This document shows, in pieces, positions 7,331 through 18,648 of a stretch of 64,000 nucleotides of DNA. Each line of letters begins with the position of its first letter. Positions within the stretch are counted from its first letter, which is position 1. A program made the translations under genes and the position numbers. The notes under the pieces are model-generated. The model was not told the DNA's origin. It worked only from the letters and a program-made list of their open reading frames with translations, and did no database searches. The DNA comes from Hydractinia symbiolongicarpus (lineage: Eukaryota; Cnidaria; Hydrozoa; Anthoathecata; Hydractiniidae): positions 17,938,001-18,002,000 of the forward strand of contig NC_079880.1 in the NCBI RefSeq assembly GCF_029227915.1, given 5' to 3'.

Positions 7331-10300
7331 TACCTGTGCCGAGACCCACCAGACCAGTACCGGCGCCGAGACCCACTAGACCCGTACCGGTGCTTAGACC
7401 CGTACCAGCGCCGAGACCCACTAGACCCGTGCCAACTCTTAGAAACGCACTTCTCCAAGGTCTTATTAATAGTGGAAAAGTTGTTCAAAATACGGTAACC
7501 AACACTTTCCAGCGTGTGGTAAGCTCTTCTAAGACGGGAAAGAGAATGGTTTCTAATTTTATCGACTCAGGGAAAAAGTTTACAAAAGCTGTACCTAAAA
7601 ATATTCCTGATGGACTTCAATCTGTGAAAAAAGGTGTCAATAAAATTATAAACTTGTTCCAATCAAACAAAAAAGAACTAGAAGGTGTATTCGATGAAGA
7701 ACAGAAAAGACGCTATAATAATGTTTTGAAGGAACTAAATGAAACTGAAGAACAGAAGAAGAGTGATGAGGAAAACCCATATACCCCTATTGAGGAAGCG
7801 TTTGTAGGTTCATACAAACGCTTCCAGATAAACTCGGATGGTAAGAAGAATGTCAGGGTATTTTTGAAAAAGGTTCATCCTATCGTCAAGAGGTTGATGA
7901 GTGACGTGCTCGGGCAGAAAAAGTAATTGAAGACTCAGGCGACCTTGTGGGTGAGGTGGGTAAGGGATGATTTATCCAATGAGGATTTATCTAATCATGA
8001 ATCCATAGTAATGTATGTCGATAAAGCGTTCAATAGCTATATGGAGATACTGCACGCCCACGATGACATTTCTGATGTTTTCGATCGGATGTGTAATAAG
8101 ATAATCGAGCAGATTGAAAACCCTGCTCTACCCGCCAGCGGGTTCACAATCGAAAGGATCCTACATATGCATGTGGACTTTCATAAACTGAAATTAACCA
8201 GAGGTAGTTCTTACTTGCCGCTACCCTAGAATTTCAGTGGAAAGCGATCTGTGATTAACCCTCATAACGAGGATGATGATGAATGTTTCAGATGGGCTAT
8301 TATCGCTGCGCTTAACCACAATCTGATCAATAATCATCCTGAGCGTATCTCAATTCTTAAGAAGTTTGAAGGCAAGTATAATTGGGATGGTCTAAATTTC
8401 CCAATGGCGATAAATAAAATAGATTTTTTTGAGAGAAGGAACCCCGATGTCGCTGTGCATGTTTTGACAAAGGATGGGAGAGAAGGTATCTACATGTGTC
8501 GCAAGTCGAAGCATCTGGATCGTAAGGAGACGGTTGTTTTGTTTTTACTGTGTGAGGGGGATAAGAGACATTATATCGCTGTTAAGAACTTGAGCGGTGT
8601 CCTGAGCAAGGCCAACTCAAAGCATGAACATAAGGAGTATTATTGCTTGAATTGTCTAAATGGATTCTTAAGCGAACAGAAAAGGGATGAGCACTTTGAA
8701 TATTGTAAAGATAACGATGCTGCTAAGATTCAACTCCCTGAAGAGGTTAGCACCGTTAAATTTCACAATGGTCAGTACCAGCTCAAAGTCCCATTTATCA
8801 TGTATGCTGATTTCGAAGCCTTCACAAAAGATTTGCCTGAGGAAGAGAGAAAATGCGGATCATCCACGGAGAAAGTTGGTAAGCATTTCCCTACAGGTTT
8901 CTGTTGTTATAGCAAATTTGCTCATGGTGAAGTTTCGAACCCTCTGACGCTTTACCGCGGCGAGGACTGTGTTTCACGATTTGTTGATCATGTAGTTTCT
9001 GAGTCTAAAAGGTTATATAACATGTTTCCTCAGAAAGCAATGGATCCACTGACGGAGGAGGAGCGTGACAGTTTCAAGAGAGCCAGGGTGTGCCACATTT
9101 GCATGGAAGAATTTGATGACAAGGATGACATCAAGGTTAGGGATCACTGCCATTTCACCGGTAAGTTTCGTGGATCTGCCCATAGAGAATATAATCTCCG
9201 ATATAAGGTACCCAACTATATTCCAGTTGTCTTCCATAATCTTAGCGGATATGATGCACAGCTATTTATCAAAGAGCTTGCGAAGCAGCATGGAGAAGAA
9301 GATATGAGCGTTATCGCTGAAAATAAAGAGAAATATATCTCTTTCTCGACTGATGTTAAGGTTGGTGAATACATTGACAAAAATGGGGAGACCAAAGACA
9401 AAAAGATACAGCTGAGATTCATAGACTCATTCAGATTTATGGCAAGCGGCTTGAATTCGTTGGTAAACAATCTATCTGATGATCAGTGTAAAAATCTTCG
9501 AAAATTCTTCAATGATGATGAGCAATTCAAAATAATAAGAAGAAAGGGTGTATACCCATATGAATATGTTGATTCATTCGATAGGTTTAATGAAACTAAG
9601 CTTCCGTTGAAAGATGACTTTTATAGCAAGTTGAACATGAATGGTATCAGTGATACCGATTATGCGCATGCCCAGAAGGTGTGGAAGGACATGGAAGTTG
9701 AAAATATGGGTGCTTATCATGATATCTATCTCAAGACAGACGTTATATTACTTGCTGATGTTTTTGAGACTTTTAGGGAAACATGTTTGACAAACTATAA
9801 ACTGGATCCTTCACATTTTTACACGGCTCCGGGATTAGCCTGGCAGGCCTGTCTGAAAAAGACAGATGTTGAGCTAGATTTGTTGTCCGATATGGATATG
9901 TTACTGTTTGTGGAGAGGGGTATTAGAGGCGGTCTCTGTCAGGCTGTTTATAGACACGCCAAGGCCAATAACCCATATATGTGTGAGATGTATAATACTT
10001 CTGAAGAGACCACCTATCTACAATACCTAGATGCTAACAATCTGTATGGATGGGCTATGATACAGAAGCTGCCGACTGGAGGGTTTGAGTGGGATGATGC
10101 TAGTAAATTTATCGCTAAAGTCATTTCAAAGTTGGCTGCGGAAAATGGTGAATATGGTTACTTACTTGAGGTTGATGCAAGATATCCGCGAGAGCTTCAT
10201 GATACTCATAACGATCTTCCTTTCATGCCTGAGAGGAAGGTGATTAATGGCGTCGAAAAGCTGACACCGTGTCTTTCAGACAAGAAGAACTATGTCATTC

Positions 10301-10953
10301 ACATCCGTGCACTTGATCAAGCGTTGAAGCACGGTCTCATTCTTGAGAAGGTTCATAGGGTACTGAGGTTTAAGCAAAGCGGATGGTTGAAACCTTATAT
10401 CGATTTTAATACCGATCTGCGTACCAAATCAACGAATGACTTCGAAAAGGACTTTTTCAAGCTGATGAACAATTCAGTCTTTGGTAAAACTATGGAGAAT
10501 CAACGTAGACACAAAGACATACGCTTGGCTACCAAGAAAGAACAATATGAGAAGGTGATGAAGCCCAACTTCAAGGGTGCTATCTGTTTCTCGGAAACAC
10601 TGATGGGCATAGAGATGTCCAAGATCAAGATCAAACTGAACAAGCCAATCTACCTAGGCCCGGCGATCCTCCATCTATCGAAGATGGTTATTTATGAGTT
10701 TCACTATAATTACATGAGACCGAAATATGGTGGGGATGTAAAGCTTTGCTACGTGGATACAGATTCATTCGTTTATCATATCAAAACCAACGACTTTTAC
10801 AAAGATATCGCCGACGATGTAGCTTTGAGATTTGACACATCAGGGTACGATAGGAGAGATTGTAGACCTCTACCATTAGGTTTGAATAAAAAGGTCATTG
10901 GGCTGATGAAGGATGAGTTAGGTGGTAAGGTAATGAAATTCTTCTATCGTTGA
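7211..10953 (+). pseudogene. Protein-primed family B DNA polymerase (Polinton), broken and 3'-truncated
   Basis: Replicates the element by protein priming. The gene starts with a SAP module at 7211 that is out of frame, followed by PRPVPAPR repeats (from 7303). One frame then runs to 10953, interrupted by TAA 7924 (between two compensating one-base shifts near 7920 and 7965) and TAG 8227. In the 900-codon main part (from 8251) the exonuclease residues are D187/E189 (YADFEAF), D335 (SGYDAQ) and D497 (YLKTDV). The polymerase motifs are A (D594 in DANNLYG), B (K737...NS..G745) and C (D836-T-D838). The zinc-like CLNC...H..YC is near residue 130. After GGKVMKF the family's thumb and C-terminus are absent: the gene ends at a junction with host repeat. 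Confidence 0.9.
7794..7825. other. 13-bp-stem hairpin inside the polymerase gene
   Basis: GGAAGCGTTTGTA pairs perfectly with TACAAACGCTTCC across a 6-base loop. It lies in the N-terminal part of the polymerase frame, about 100 bp before the first in-frame stop. Its stem is stronger than several of the gene-end hairpins, so it might shorten transcripts, but this may also be chance. Confidence 0.4.
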
Positions 10954-12116
10954 TTTAACGGGTATGATCTATTCTTCTGACGTAAAATGGTAAAGTGCTA
11001 AGGGATTTTGTCCTAACATCGGCATATTCCTATCTCTGTTTAAGACGTTCTGCTGACGCCAGCATTGTAAATCCAAAAAATAGCCCGTTAAAACGCGAAA
11101 AATTTTTTTCAGAAATTTGTATCCCTGTTACCTTCCTCGTATAGAAGCGATGATCAAGAAAATGTATAGGATCATGTACTTTTGAGAAACAGTTGCAGAG
11201 ATATTAGGGTGTGAAAGGTTTTTGATGACGTTTTGATCCCGTCTATTCCGAAACAGATTTGGGAACCCAGGTTTGTGAAAATAACCCAAATTGGTCCTAG
11301 GTGGTCCCTAGTTACCTACGCGGTGAATAATCATTGACGTCACCACCTCGTTTCCAAGTTATTTGGCCTCAAAGTTTCAAGTGCACTGCAATGGCTTCAG
11401 TAATTTAATATACTTTCCTTTGACGTTAATATTGTTTTAACGTTAAAAGTTTAGTAAGTTACAGAACAATTTTATGGGCGATGTTTTACAGACTTTATCA
11501 AAGAAAATGGTGTAGAATATAATCCACTTTGCAAAAGTCACAGACAGACAGAACTGGCGTATTATTATAGACTAGTCGATAAGGCCCGTGGAAAAATCCA
11601 CTTAGGCAGAAGGACAATGGAAAAAAGGTTGTTTTACATTTTTTACTGACGTCAGCAGTGCAATTACAAAAATTTTTGGAGAAATTTAGTTTATTCGTTG
11701 CCTGTACTCTGCAGAGGTTTAAACGGTGACTAAGAAAATGTATATGATCATGTCTTTTTGATAAGCGGTTAATGAGATATAAAAGGGTTTTAAAATTTTG
11801 CTGACGTCAGCAATGGCCAGTCAAACCCCCAAAAGTTTTTTTTTAGAAATTTATATACCTGCTGCCTTCATTGCATAGGTCTTGAAACGCTGATCAAGAA
11901 AATGTATAGGATTTTTGACAAACGGTTGCAGAGATATTAGGGTTTAAAGGTTTTTGGTGACGTCATCAACCCGTCCATTCCGAAACGGATTCGGGAACCC
12001 AGGTTTGGGAAACTTACCCAAACTGGTCCCAGGTGGTCCCTAGTTACCTACGCAGGAGATGAAGTCAGTTATTTCCACCCGTTTCCAAGTTATTTAGCCT
12101 TAAATTTAAAAGTGCG
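10954..12116. repeat. Dispersed repeat with TGACGTCA motifs (two copies, one cut by element 2)
   Basis: No gene. After the truncated polymerase come two consecutive copies of a dispersed repeat (here called the CRE-like repeat). Each has CCCGTGGAAAAATCCAC near its start, stretches reading GCTGATCAAGAAAATGTATA, several TGACGTCA/TGACGTCAGC palindromes, a TTTCCAAGTTATTTGGCC segment, and an end with CAATGGCTTCA and an ACAGACAGACAGA run. The second copy (from about 11571) breaks at 12116 where Polinton element 2 is inserted and resumes at 25381. Other copies lie near 25.6-26.0, 48.4-49.1, 51.4 and 60.1-60.7 kb. Confidence 0.8.
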
Positions 12117-12286
12117 AAGTAGTAGTAGGGAGTGATTATAGGTACTTTTCTTTCCTCCTACACCTTTACCCCCCAAAACCTCGCTTCCACCATTTCCACC
12201 ACCACCTCCATCCAAAATCGGTAAACCCGACGTCATCCGAAAATAAAATCCGAGAAATACCGATTCCGATAATACGCATGCGCAAT
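12117..12286 (+). repeat. Left terminal inverted repeat of element 2
   Basis: Starts AAGTAGTAGTAGGGAGTG and ends GCATGCGCAAT. It matches the reverse complement of 25211-25380 with only a few differences. It is purine/pyrimidine-biased (CACCACCACCTCC) and contains GACGTCATCC. Confidence 0.92.
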
Positions 12287-12321
12287 TTCTGGTTGGAATA
12301 AAATGTACCTATAATAAAGGG

Positions 12322-15300
12322 ATGAATTTTTTCAAAAAGGCAATCAGTAAACTATATGATACAGTATCAGCACCAGTAGCGCCAACTCGCGAAGCTCTCG
12401 CTAACCAAATAAGGAGCGTGAAGGATACCGTTAGTTACTATTATAACAGGGTCAGGGATAAATTTTCAGGAACACCAACTCTCCACGATGAGGTTCAACG
12501 GGTCACCATCGAAGATGAATACAAGGAATTGAGGACCTCAAACATATGTTCGGGAAAGAATCTAAGCATGCCACCAATACTGATGTAATTGAGGATATCC
12601 ATAATATTTTTGATGATGACGCGGAAATGATAGAAGACGGAAACCAAATCAAAATATGGCGATTTAATAATAACCTTAACCAGCCATTGACGGAGGCCAA
12701 AAAAAAATCACACCACACGTAGACATGCGTGTGAAGGTGGTATACAGCTTTAGCTGCGAAATTTACCGAGGCGGTGGAGATGTGGGCAATTACCACAAAA
12801 CAGAAAGCTCCGGGTCACACTCAAGCATGGCTGAAATCGAGGCTTTTATGGATGAATGGGAGATGAAGCGCCTGGATCTGGAAGATGCCGAATTTTGGAC
12901 GAAAGCCTACTTGCCACCAGATAGAACATACCAGGAGCATATGAAGGTAAAATAATATTCAAGCACGTTCAGATCAAGATAATTTCTACAAGGGAAACCC
13001 TACTTGGATGTGGACCTTTGCCAGGCTGGTTGCGCATCAAGAGGTGCATTTATAGTTTTGACAAGACAGACGAAAGAACGGACAGCCTATGCTTTTGGAG
13101 ATGCTTGGCCGTTCATTCCCGCGAGAATCGAAAGCAACGTGAAAAACATATTACGCAAGAGGCCCTCAAATTAGCCCGGGAGTACTACGAGGACCATAAT
13201 CTAAAGAGGGAGGATGTACGTGCTACGAGGCTCGTGGATTTGGAAGGCATCGCTAAAAGATTTGAAATTAATATCAGAGTCTTTGATCCAAAAACAAGCA
13301 ACGACAAGGCCCCATGGCGTCTCGTCTATGGCCACAATCAATACAAAAAAGACTTAGACACGATCAATATTGGTATGCTGCAGGGTCATTGTTTCTATAT
13401 CAAGAAGATGGATGTATTGACGCAGCATTGGGAATGCGAGGTTTGTACACAAAGATTTACCAGATCCGAAAATCTCACACGACACAAGAATAACGAATGC
13501 GAAGGCATCAAGACAAAGATCATTTGCAAAGGTGAAAAAATCGAGCGCATGCAGAGTAGCTCTGAAAAGGTATTCTATCCCGATAAGGGTTTCAGTTAAG
13601 CGGCATGCTAATGGATTGAGGCCATGTCAGAGCAAACAGGCCGACACATCCACCACGCGCTTTGTGGACATGGAGGAGAAAAAAAAACAACGAAATAAGT
13701 GTGTTGGCCTCAGAAAGAAAGCCATAAAAATGTATTTTATAGATTCTGGGATTGTAGAAAATAAAACTTTTTGGAAAACTATTAAGCCGTTTATAACCAA
13801 AAGAAGTGGTTTGAACAATGATAACATTATGATTATCAAAGATGGTGCTCAGATAACCAATGACAGTGAGCTTGCTGAATTATTTAATGATCACTATATA
13901 AACATTGTAGAAAAAAGCAGTGGAACCAACCCAATATCAATTTGTTATCGAAATTCCTTAGACAAATAGAGACTAATTAATGAGATAATTAAAACATACG
14001 AGAGTCATCCGAGTATTGTCAAAATTAAAGCCTGCAATGAAAATATAATTTTTTTTAACTCTGAGGAGGTAGATGACAACACAATCAAAAATCTTTTTAC
14101 TAATTTAAACATAAATTCCTCTCCAGGTAGAGACAAAATACCCCCAAAGCTTGTGAAGTTAGCCAGTGAATATCTGATTGGCCCATCGAAAAATGCTATA
14201 AACGTCAGTATACGAATATCACGGCTGTAAATGGCATGGATGACCATGTCAACCACAGCGAACCAACGTAGATAAAAATAATTTCAATCGTACCAAATTT
14301 AAAAAAGACCACATTCAGAATTTAGGCTACAATCTTGTCACTTCATGGGAGTGTGAAAATCCGCCCAAAATTAAGAGGGTATTCAAGAAAAAATTTCGAC
14401 CATATCCCCATTTTATAACATTTGATTTCGAGGCCCTCCTGGCACTATTGAATCAGCAGCAAACGCCTGATATAACATATATCTCCAAGCATATACCTGT
14501 AAGTGTAGCCATTCACGATAGTCTGCAAGAACATCCAACATTCATCATGAATGAAGACCCAAAGGTGCTTGTGCAAAAATTCGTTGAGAAACTGGAGCAA
14601 AGACAAATGAGGATTGTCCAAGAAGTCCCAAGCCAGATGATTTCGATATGCTCCCGGAACAATCTCAAAATGCTTGGCATGAATGGATAAATGGACAGTG
14701 ATAGGCTTTAACAGTGGCAAGTACGATATCAACATGATAAAGCGGTATATTGTCGAACGAATTGCGGATGATGATAATATCAAAGTAGCGAAAAAGGATA
14801 ATGATTACATGTTTCTAACCACCTCGAGGTTCAAATTCATCGATATAAAAAATTTCCTCGCGCCAGGTCTGAGTTATGAAAAATGGTGCAAGTCATTGGA
14901 TTGTGATCTCAAAAAATTAGTGTTTCCGTACGAGTGGTTGTCCTGCTACGAAAAGTTGAACCATGTGGGCCCAGTCAATCATGAGGCGTTTTATAGCACA
15001 CTCAGTGGTAAAAACACCCTCTCACCCGAAGATTACCAGACGTTCAGAAATGAGTTTTTAAAAGAGAATGCGTCACGATGCTGGATTGGTTAGCCGAATA
15101 CAATATGGCGGACGTAATACCATTTATCGAGGCCGTCGACAAGACCCGCAATACATACTACGAGGATTAGATTGACATTCTAAAAGATGCAGTGAGCATT
15201 CCGGGTGTTTCGATGCGGTATGTACTGAATAAATCCTTGCAGTTGAACCATGATATACAGCTTTATGCCCCAGGTGATCCCTGTAAGCATAAATGTGAGG

Positions 15301-16749
15301 CTCGTTGCACCAAAGCCCGATGCGAGGATTGTAAACAGGTTCAAAAAGATTGTACATCTTGTACAAAGAACGAGGCATATGAGCTCCTGCAAACTGGCAT
15401 GGTAGGTGGCCCCGCGATCGTATTCTGCCGATACCATGAGAGTGATGTGACGGGTATTCGCTCACATATTTATACTGAGCCAAACAAGTGCAAGACCATA
15501 CTGGGCTATAATGCGAACATGCTCTACCCAAGCACCCTGCTGCAGGACTTCCCTTGTGGGAAAGAAAAGCTTATAAAAATGGCAGATCCTGCTGGAGAAT
15601 TAGATAATCTGGCGCAGAGCATTATAGACGGAGATCTCTTCGGGTTTGCCCAAGTTGATAGAGAAGTCCCTACTGAGTTGTACGACAAGTTCAGTGAGAT
15701 GTCACCGTTATTTGTAGTCAGGGAGATCGCTGACAATCAAATTCCGCAGCATATGCACGAGTATTTGACAAAAACCAAACGAAAACGTATCCCTGGCACT
15801 AGGAAGCTCCTAGGGGTTATGAAGCTGAGAAGATCCTGCTTTGTACGGACCTGCTTAAATGGTATATTAATCATGGGTTAAAGATTACGGCTTGCTATAA
15901 AATACTTAAATACTCACGGGGTAAACCATTCGCATGGTTCCCGGAAAATATCGCGGATGCGCGTCGTCAAGCTGATAAGGACCCTGATAAACGTATTGCG
16001 GGCGATACAGCAAAATTGAAAGGGAACTCGTTCTACGGGAAGATGATAGAGGATTTGGCGAGACATAACAATACCACTTTTACACAGGATGAAAAGGTAG
16101 TAGATGCAGCAATGAGAAACCCATATTTGGAGGATTTAGAATAAATTGGAGAGGCATACGAAGTAAGACGGAGTAAACAAGGCGTTTCCATTAATAGGGC
16201 GTACCAATGCGGGATATATGTATATCAATTGGCCAAGCTGCGGATGCTCGAATTTTACTATGACTTCCTGGATAAGTACGTAGATCGACAAAATTACGAG
16301 TACATTTATATGGATACGGACTCCGTGTATTTTGCAATCTCTGGCGATAATCCACGTGATGTTGTTCGCTCGGAGTTACTCAAGCAGTATGATGAGGATG
16401 TTAAAAACTGGCTCGTTACCGACAAGCATTCAAGCCGCACCGGAGGGTATTCAAAGAAGAATTCATAGGGTGCAGAATGATTGCATTGACCGCCAAGTGC
16501 TATTTTGTCGAAGAGTTAGAAGGCACTAAACTCTCCTGTAAAGGAATGTCGAAAAGGCAGAACGAAGTAACATGGTCAAGGTACATGGGAGCACTGAAAG
16601 GCGAGCTAGATACCGCTAAAAATGTAGGCTTCCGGGTGCATAACCAGGGGATGATCACGTATGAGCAAAACAAGCTGGGGCTATCGGCGTTCTATGATAA
16701 GAGAGTTGTACATGAGGATAACATGCACACCTCCCCGCTGACGCTGTAA
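12322..16749 (+). pseudogene. Protein-primed family B DNA polymerase of element 2, decayed
   Basis: A different and larger polymerase than in element 1. Pieces in several frames follow the family's order: N-terminal extension (12322-12960), a C2H2 finger (CEVCTQRF...H..NEC, about 13435-13500), a region ending CGHGGEK (13683), an inserted reverse-transcriptase fragment, then CKWHG (from 14208), exonuclease I (TFDFEAL, 14423), exonuclease II (GFNSGKYDINM, 14703), a Cys-rich insert (15285-15365), motif A-like GYNANMLYPSTL (15508), motif B (KLKGNSFYGKM, 16015), motif C (MDTDSVYFA, 16312) and the native-looking C-terminus ending at 16749. Frameshifts occur near 12540, 12705, 15075, 15830 and 16465, with stops at 13597, 15168 and 16142. 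Confidence 0.88.
13684..14208 (+). mobile_element. Reverse-transcriptase (non-LTR) fragment inside the polymerase gene
   Basis: The polymerase frame stops after CGHGGEK and resumes with EYHGCKWHG. Between them is about 525 bp encoding a LINE-type segment: FWKTIKPFITKRSG, then ITNDSELAELFNDHYINIVE, a stop, and NSSPGRDKIPPKLVKLAS at the start of the reverse-transcriptase domain. It ends abruptly within the domain without a poly-A or 3' tail, so it is an internal fragment rather than a normal 5'-truncated insertion. Confidence 0.75.
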
Positions 16750-16774
16750 ATAGTGAGGTTTCCATGTCCAGAAG

Positions 16775-16799
16775 TTTTGTGAAGCACTACTACACAAAA
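16775..16799. terminator. Small hairpin after the element 2 polymerase
   Basis: TTTTGTG pairs with CACAAAA across an 11-base loop, 26 bp after the polymerase stop and 18 bp before the next start. It is a weak member of the gene-end hairpin series. Confidence 0.35.
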
Positions 16800-16816
16800 T
16801 GTAACAAAAAAACAAA

Positions 16817-17309
16817 ATGGAGAAAACCAAGAAATGCACACAATGCAAAAAGTCTTTATCTTTTGATAATTTCAAGATCAACAAGCGTAATGGGCAACGG
16901 ACAAAACAATGTATCAAATGTATCGATAGTAGGAGGGCGTCAGTGGAGCGGAACAAATGCCCGCATCAAAAACAGAGGGGTCGTTGTAAGGAATGTGATT
17001 TCCCGGGATATATGCATGACCTTATCATGACCAGGATTCACAGTGCCCTAAACCGTGACAGAGAGATTTATTCCACCGAGTATCTGGGGTGCGGTATTTG
17101 CACTTTCATTGGTCATATCCAAGCCCAATTCAAAGACGGTATGAACTGGGGCAACCGAGGGTCCTGGCCACAGAATCCCTATTAAATATAGAGATAATGG
17201 TGAATATCCAAGCGAAGAAGTTCAACTCGCACGACTCCATTACACCAACATGCAACCAATGTGGATCGCGGAGAATCAAAAGAAAGGTTATCGATATATA
17301 TATGCTTAA
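16817..17309 (+). pseudogene. Zinc-rich HNH-nuclease-like protein, core motif lost
   Basis: The first 122 codons give an N-terminal zinc ribbon (CTQCKKSLSFDNF...CIKC), a second Cys/His cluster (CPHQKQRGRCKECDF), then IHSALNRDREIYSTEYLGC and FKDGMNWGNRGSWP, features of HNH-type proteins found in large DNA viruses. Just where the Asp-His of the metal site is expected the sequence lacks a few residues and shifts frame. The typical C-terminus follows in another frame (QLARLHYTNMQPMWIAENQK) and stops at 17307-17309. The nuclease is therefore presumed dead. It lies 67 bp after the polymerase on the same strand. Confidence 0.65.
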
Positions 17310-17427
17310 AGTCGGTCGCGTTGAATAGGTTTTTTTTCTTCATAACTTCAAGTAACTCCTCTTCAGTATGAGTCGGTAAAAACAAGAACAAACTCATTTG
17401 CCTCATCCATTCAGAAATGTTTATCAT
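17310..17427 (-). pseudogene. N-terminal fragment of an unknown minus-strand gene
   Basis: About 38 codons beginning MINISEWMRQMSLFLFLP and continuing HTEEELLEVMKKKNLF look protein-like. Beyond them the frame only reads the antisense of the HNH gene. It appears to be the start of a gene whose remainder was lost where it now abuts the HNH pseudogene. Not recognised. Confidence 0.35.
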
Positions 17428-17435
17428 TTCTGAAT
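17409..17435. terminator. 11-bp-stem hairpin downstream of the HNH gene
   Basis: ATTCAGAAATG pairs perfectly with CATTTCTGAAT across a 5-base loop. It overlaps the start of the minus-strand fragment and lies about 100 bp after the HNH gene. Beyond it, 17436-17572 shows nothing. Confidence 0.4.
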
Positions 17436-17572
17436 AATCAAGAGATTTTATGTATGATGAGCAAAAGACCTAACCGGTGATGCGTGAATTTTTAACACAG
17501 GTAATAATCAAGGTGATACTGAATAGCTATATACAAAGCTTGATATATAGTAAAATTGTGGTAGCAGGCTTG

Positions 17573-18260
17573 AGGCCGTTTTCCACTCAGCGGAAATTCC
17601 CGAGCGGGCAGGAAATTTGCAGCAAATGTGCCGAAAAAAAATCAATTCCGGCGGAAAAATTGTCTACGAGAAGGCGAAAATGAAAGTTCAAAATGTTGAA
17701 CTTTTTCCGCCCGCCAAAAGAGACATTTGTTTTTTAACCAATCAGAATTCACCTCTGAGGAGAAGAAACTTCAAAATGGCGTCTGGATCTCTACCAAATG
17801 CTGTGACACGTTTCTACGAACAGCAGAAGCAGCAACAACAACAACAGCAAGATCGTCAACAACTGAGACGAGAAGAGGGGAATGCTTTTATTCCCAGAGC
17901 AGCTACAGCTAGCAGCTTACAACAAACTTGGTTGCTGCAGCAACAACAACAACAACTTCAGCAACAACAACTTCAGCAACAACAACAGCAACTTGATGAG
18001 CAACAAGAAGATGGCAACAATAATGCAGCTTTTCAGGAAGAAAGCTCCTACAACAGCGTCGAAACCGACCACTTGATAGAGAGCAACTTGAGATATGTTG
18101 AGCAATTACGCAGAGAGGCCCAAAATGTATAGCAGCCATATTTGTTCATATTCATTGCCGTGCTCAAAATTTCCCGCTCAATGGAAATTGAAACTGAGAA
18201 TCGCGCGGGCGGAAATTTCCTGCCCGCCCTCGGGAATTTTCGCCGAGTGGAAAACGGCCT
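17573..18260. mobile_element. Small inverted-repeat DNA transposon with a polyglutamine ORF
   Basis: About 690 bp with terminal inverted repeats of about 45 bp, AGGCCGTTTTCCACTC..CG at the left and its complement at the right, both containing AATTCCCGAG and GGGCAGGAAATTT. It lies within element 2, between the HNH region and the membrane-protein gene. No transposase is present. Target duplication is unclear (TTG and TTA next to the ends). The GC-rich, C+G-dense ends contrast with the surroundings. Confidence 0.75.
17776..18132 (+). CDS. Polyglutamine ORF inside the small transposon
   Basis: A 118-residue ORF starting MASGSLPNAVTRFYEQQ in a good context (CAAAATGG). It has two long Gln tracts (about residues 16-30 and 54-80) and an acidic, non-repetitive C-terminus (SYNSVETDHLIESNLRYVEQ) that suggests real coding rather than a CAA/CAG microsatellite alone. 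Function not recognised. It could be a captured exon or the second protein of an autonomous relative. Confidence 0.5.
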   Translation: MASGSLPNAVTRFYEQQKQQQQQQQDRQQLRREEGNAFIPRAATASSLQQTWLLQQQQQQLQQQQLQQQQQQLDEQQEDGNNNAAFQEESSYNSVETDHLIESNLRYVEQLRREAQNV

Positions 18261-18648
18261 TTAGACCTGGCTGAAGGGTACGGATAGGCGGGCGAGACCA
18301 TGCCTTACCTGGAGGCGGCCTTCTCGCCCCGGTTTCCACCACACACTGTGCCAGTCGGGAAAAATTGTGCCAGTCGGGAAAGAATTGTGCCAAAATGCCG
18401 GTTAAATGTCAGTGCTAGGAACGTCCTCTGAAAGTGCTCATTTAAAAGGTGGGTTTCGTTAATGCGTAGTACAAGCACGACATTCTGTATAGAGTATAAA
18501 GAGCAAGTACGCTAAGCCTGCAAAGCAGGACAGCACTGAAAAACACCTCGGATATGGAAAACCAAAGGCTCTGAGTGGTATACTCGCAGAATCAAAAGTC
18601 CTCTGGGTTCAAACAACAAAACACCCAGAGGGTTCCCTTACGAGGGTT
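18261..18648. other. Gap with a possible gene-end hairpin
   Basis: No gene seen. It contains a short duplicated phrase (TGTGCCAGTCGGGAAA twice, 18347-18380) and, at 18600-18631, a 9-bp stem CCTCTGGGT/ACCCAGAGG followed by a CCCTTACGAGGG element and T runs just before the next ORF. The last resembles the other gene-end hairpins. Confidence 0.4.

Larger units (their letters stand above)
1..10953 (+). mobile_element. Polinton/Maverick element 1 (adintovirus-like), partial
   Basis: A block of closely packed virus-like genes: capsid, packaging ATPase, integrase and protein-primed DNA polymerase, the hallmark set of Polintons. The left end is outside the window. The right end is not a terminal repeat: the polymerase stops short of its family's usual C-terminus and the sequence passes directly into host dispersed repeat, so the right end was deleted. 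Several genes carry stops or frameshifts, so this copy is probably inactive, although many small genes remain open. Confidence 0.9.

Noticed and set aside
7924-8229. Stop-codon reassignment in element 1
   Set aside because: Stops of different kinds (TAA, TAG) occur together with frameshifts and deletions, and normal stops end the intact genes; decay explains them.
17882-18139. Asn-rich and Val-rich ORFs in the polyglutamine region
   Set aside because: Alternate-frame readings of CAA/CAG tracts.
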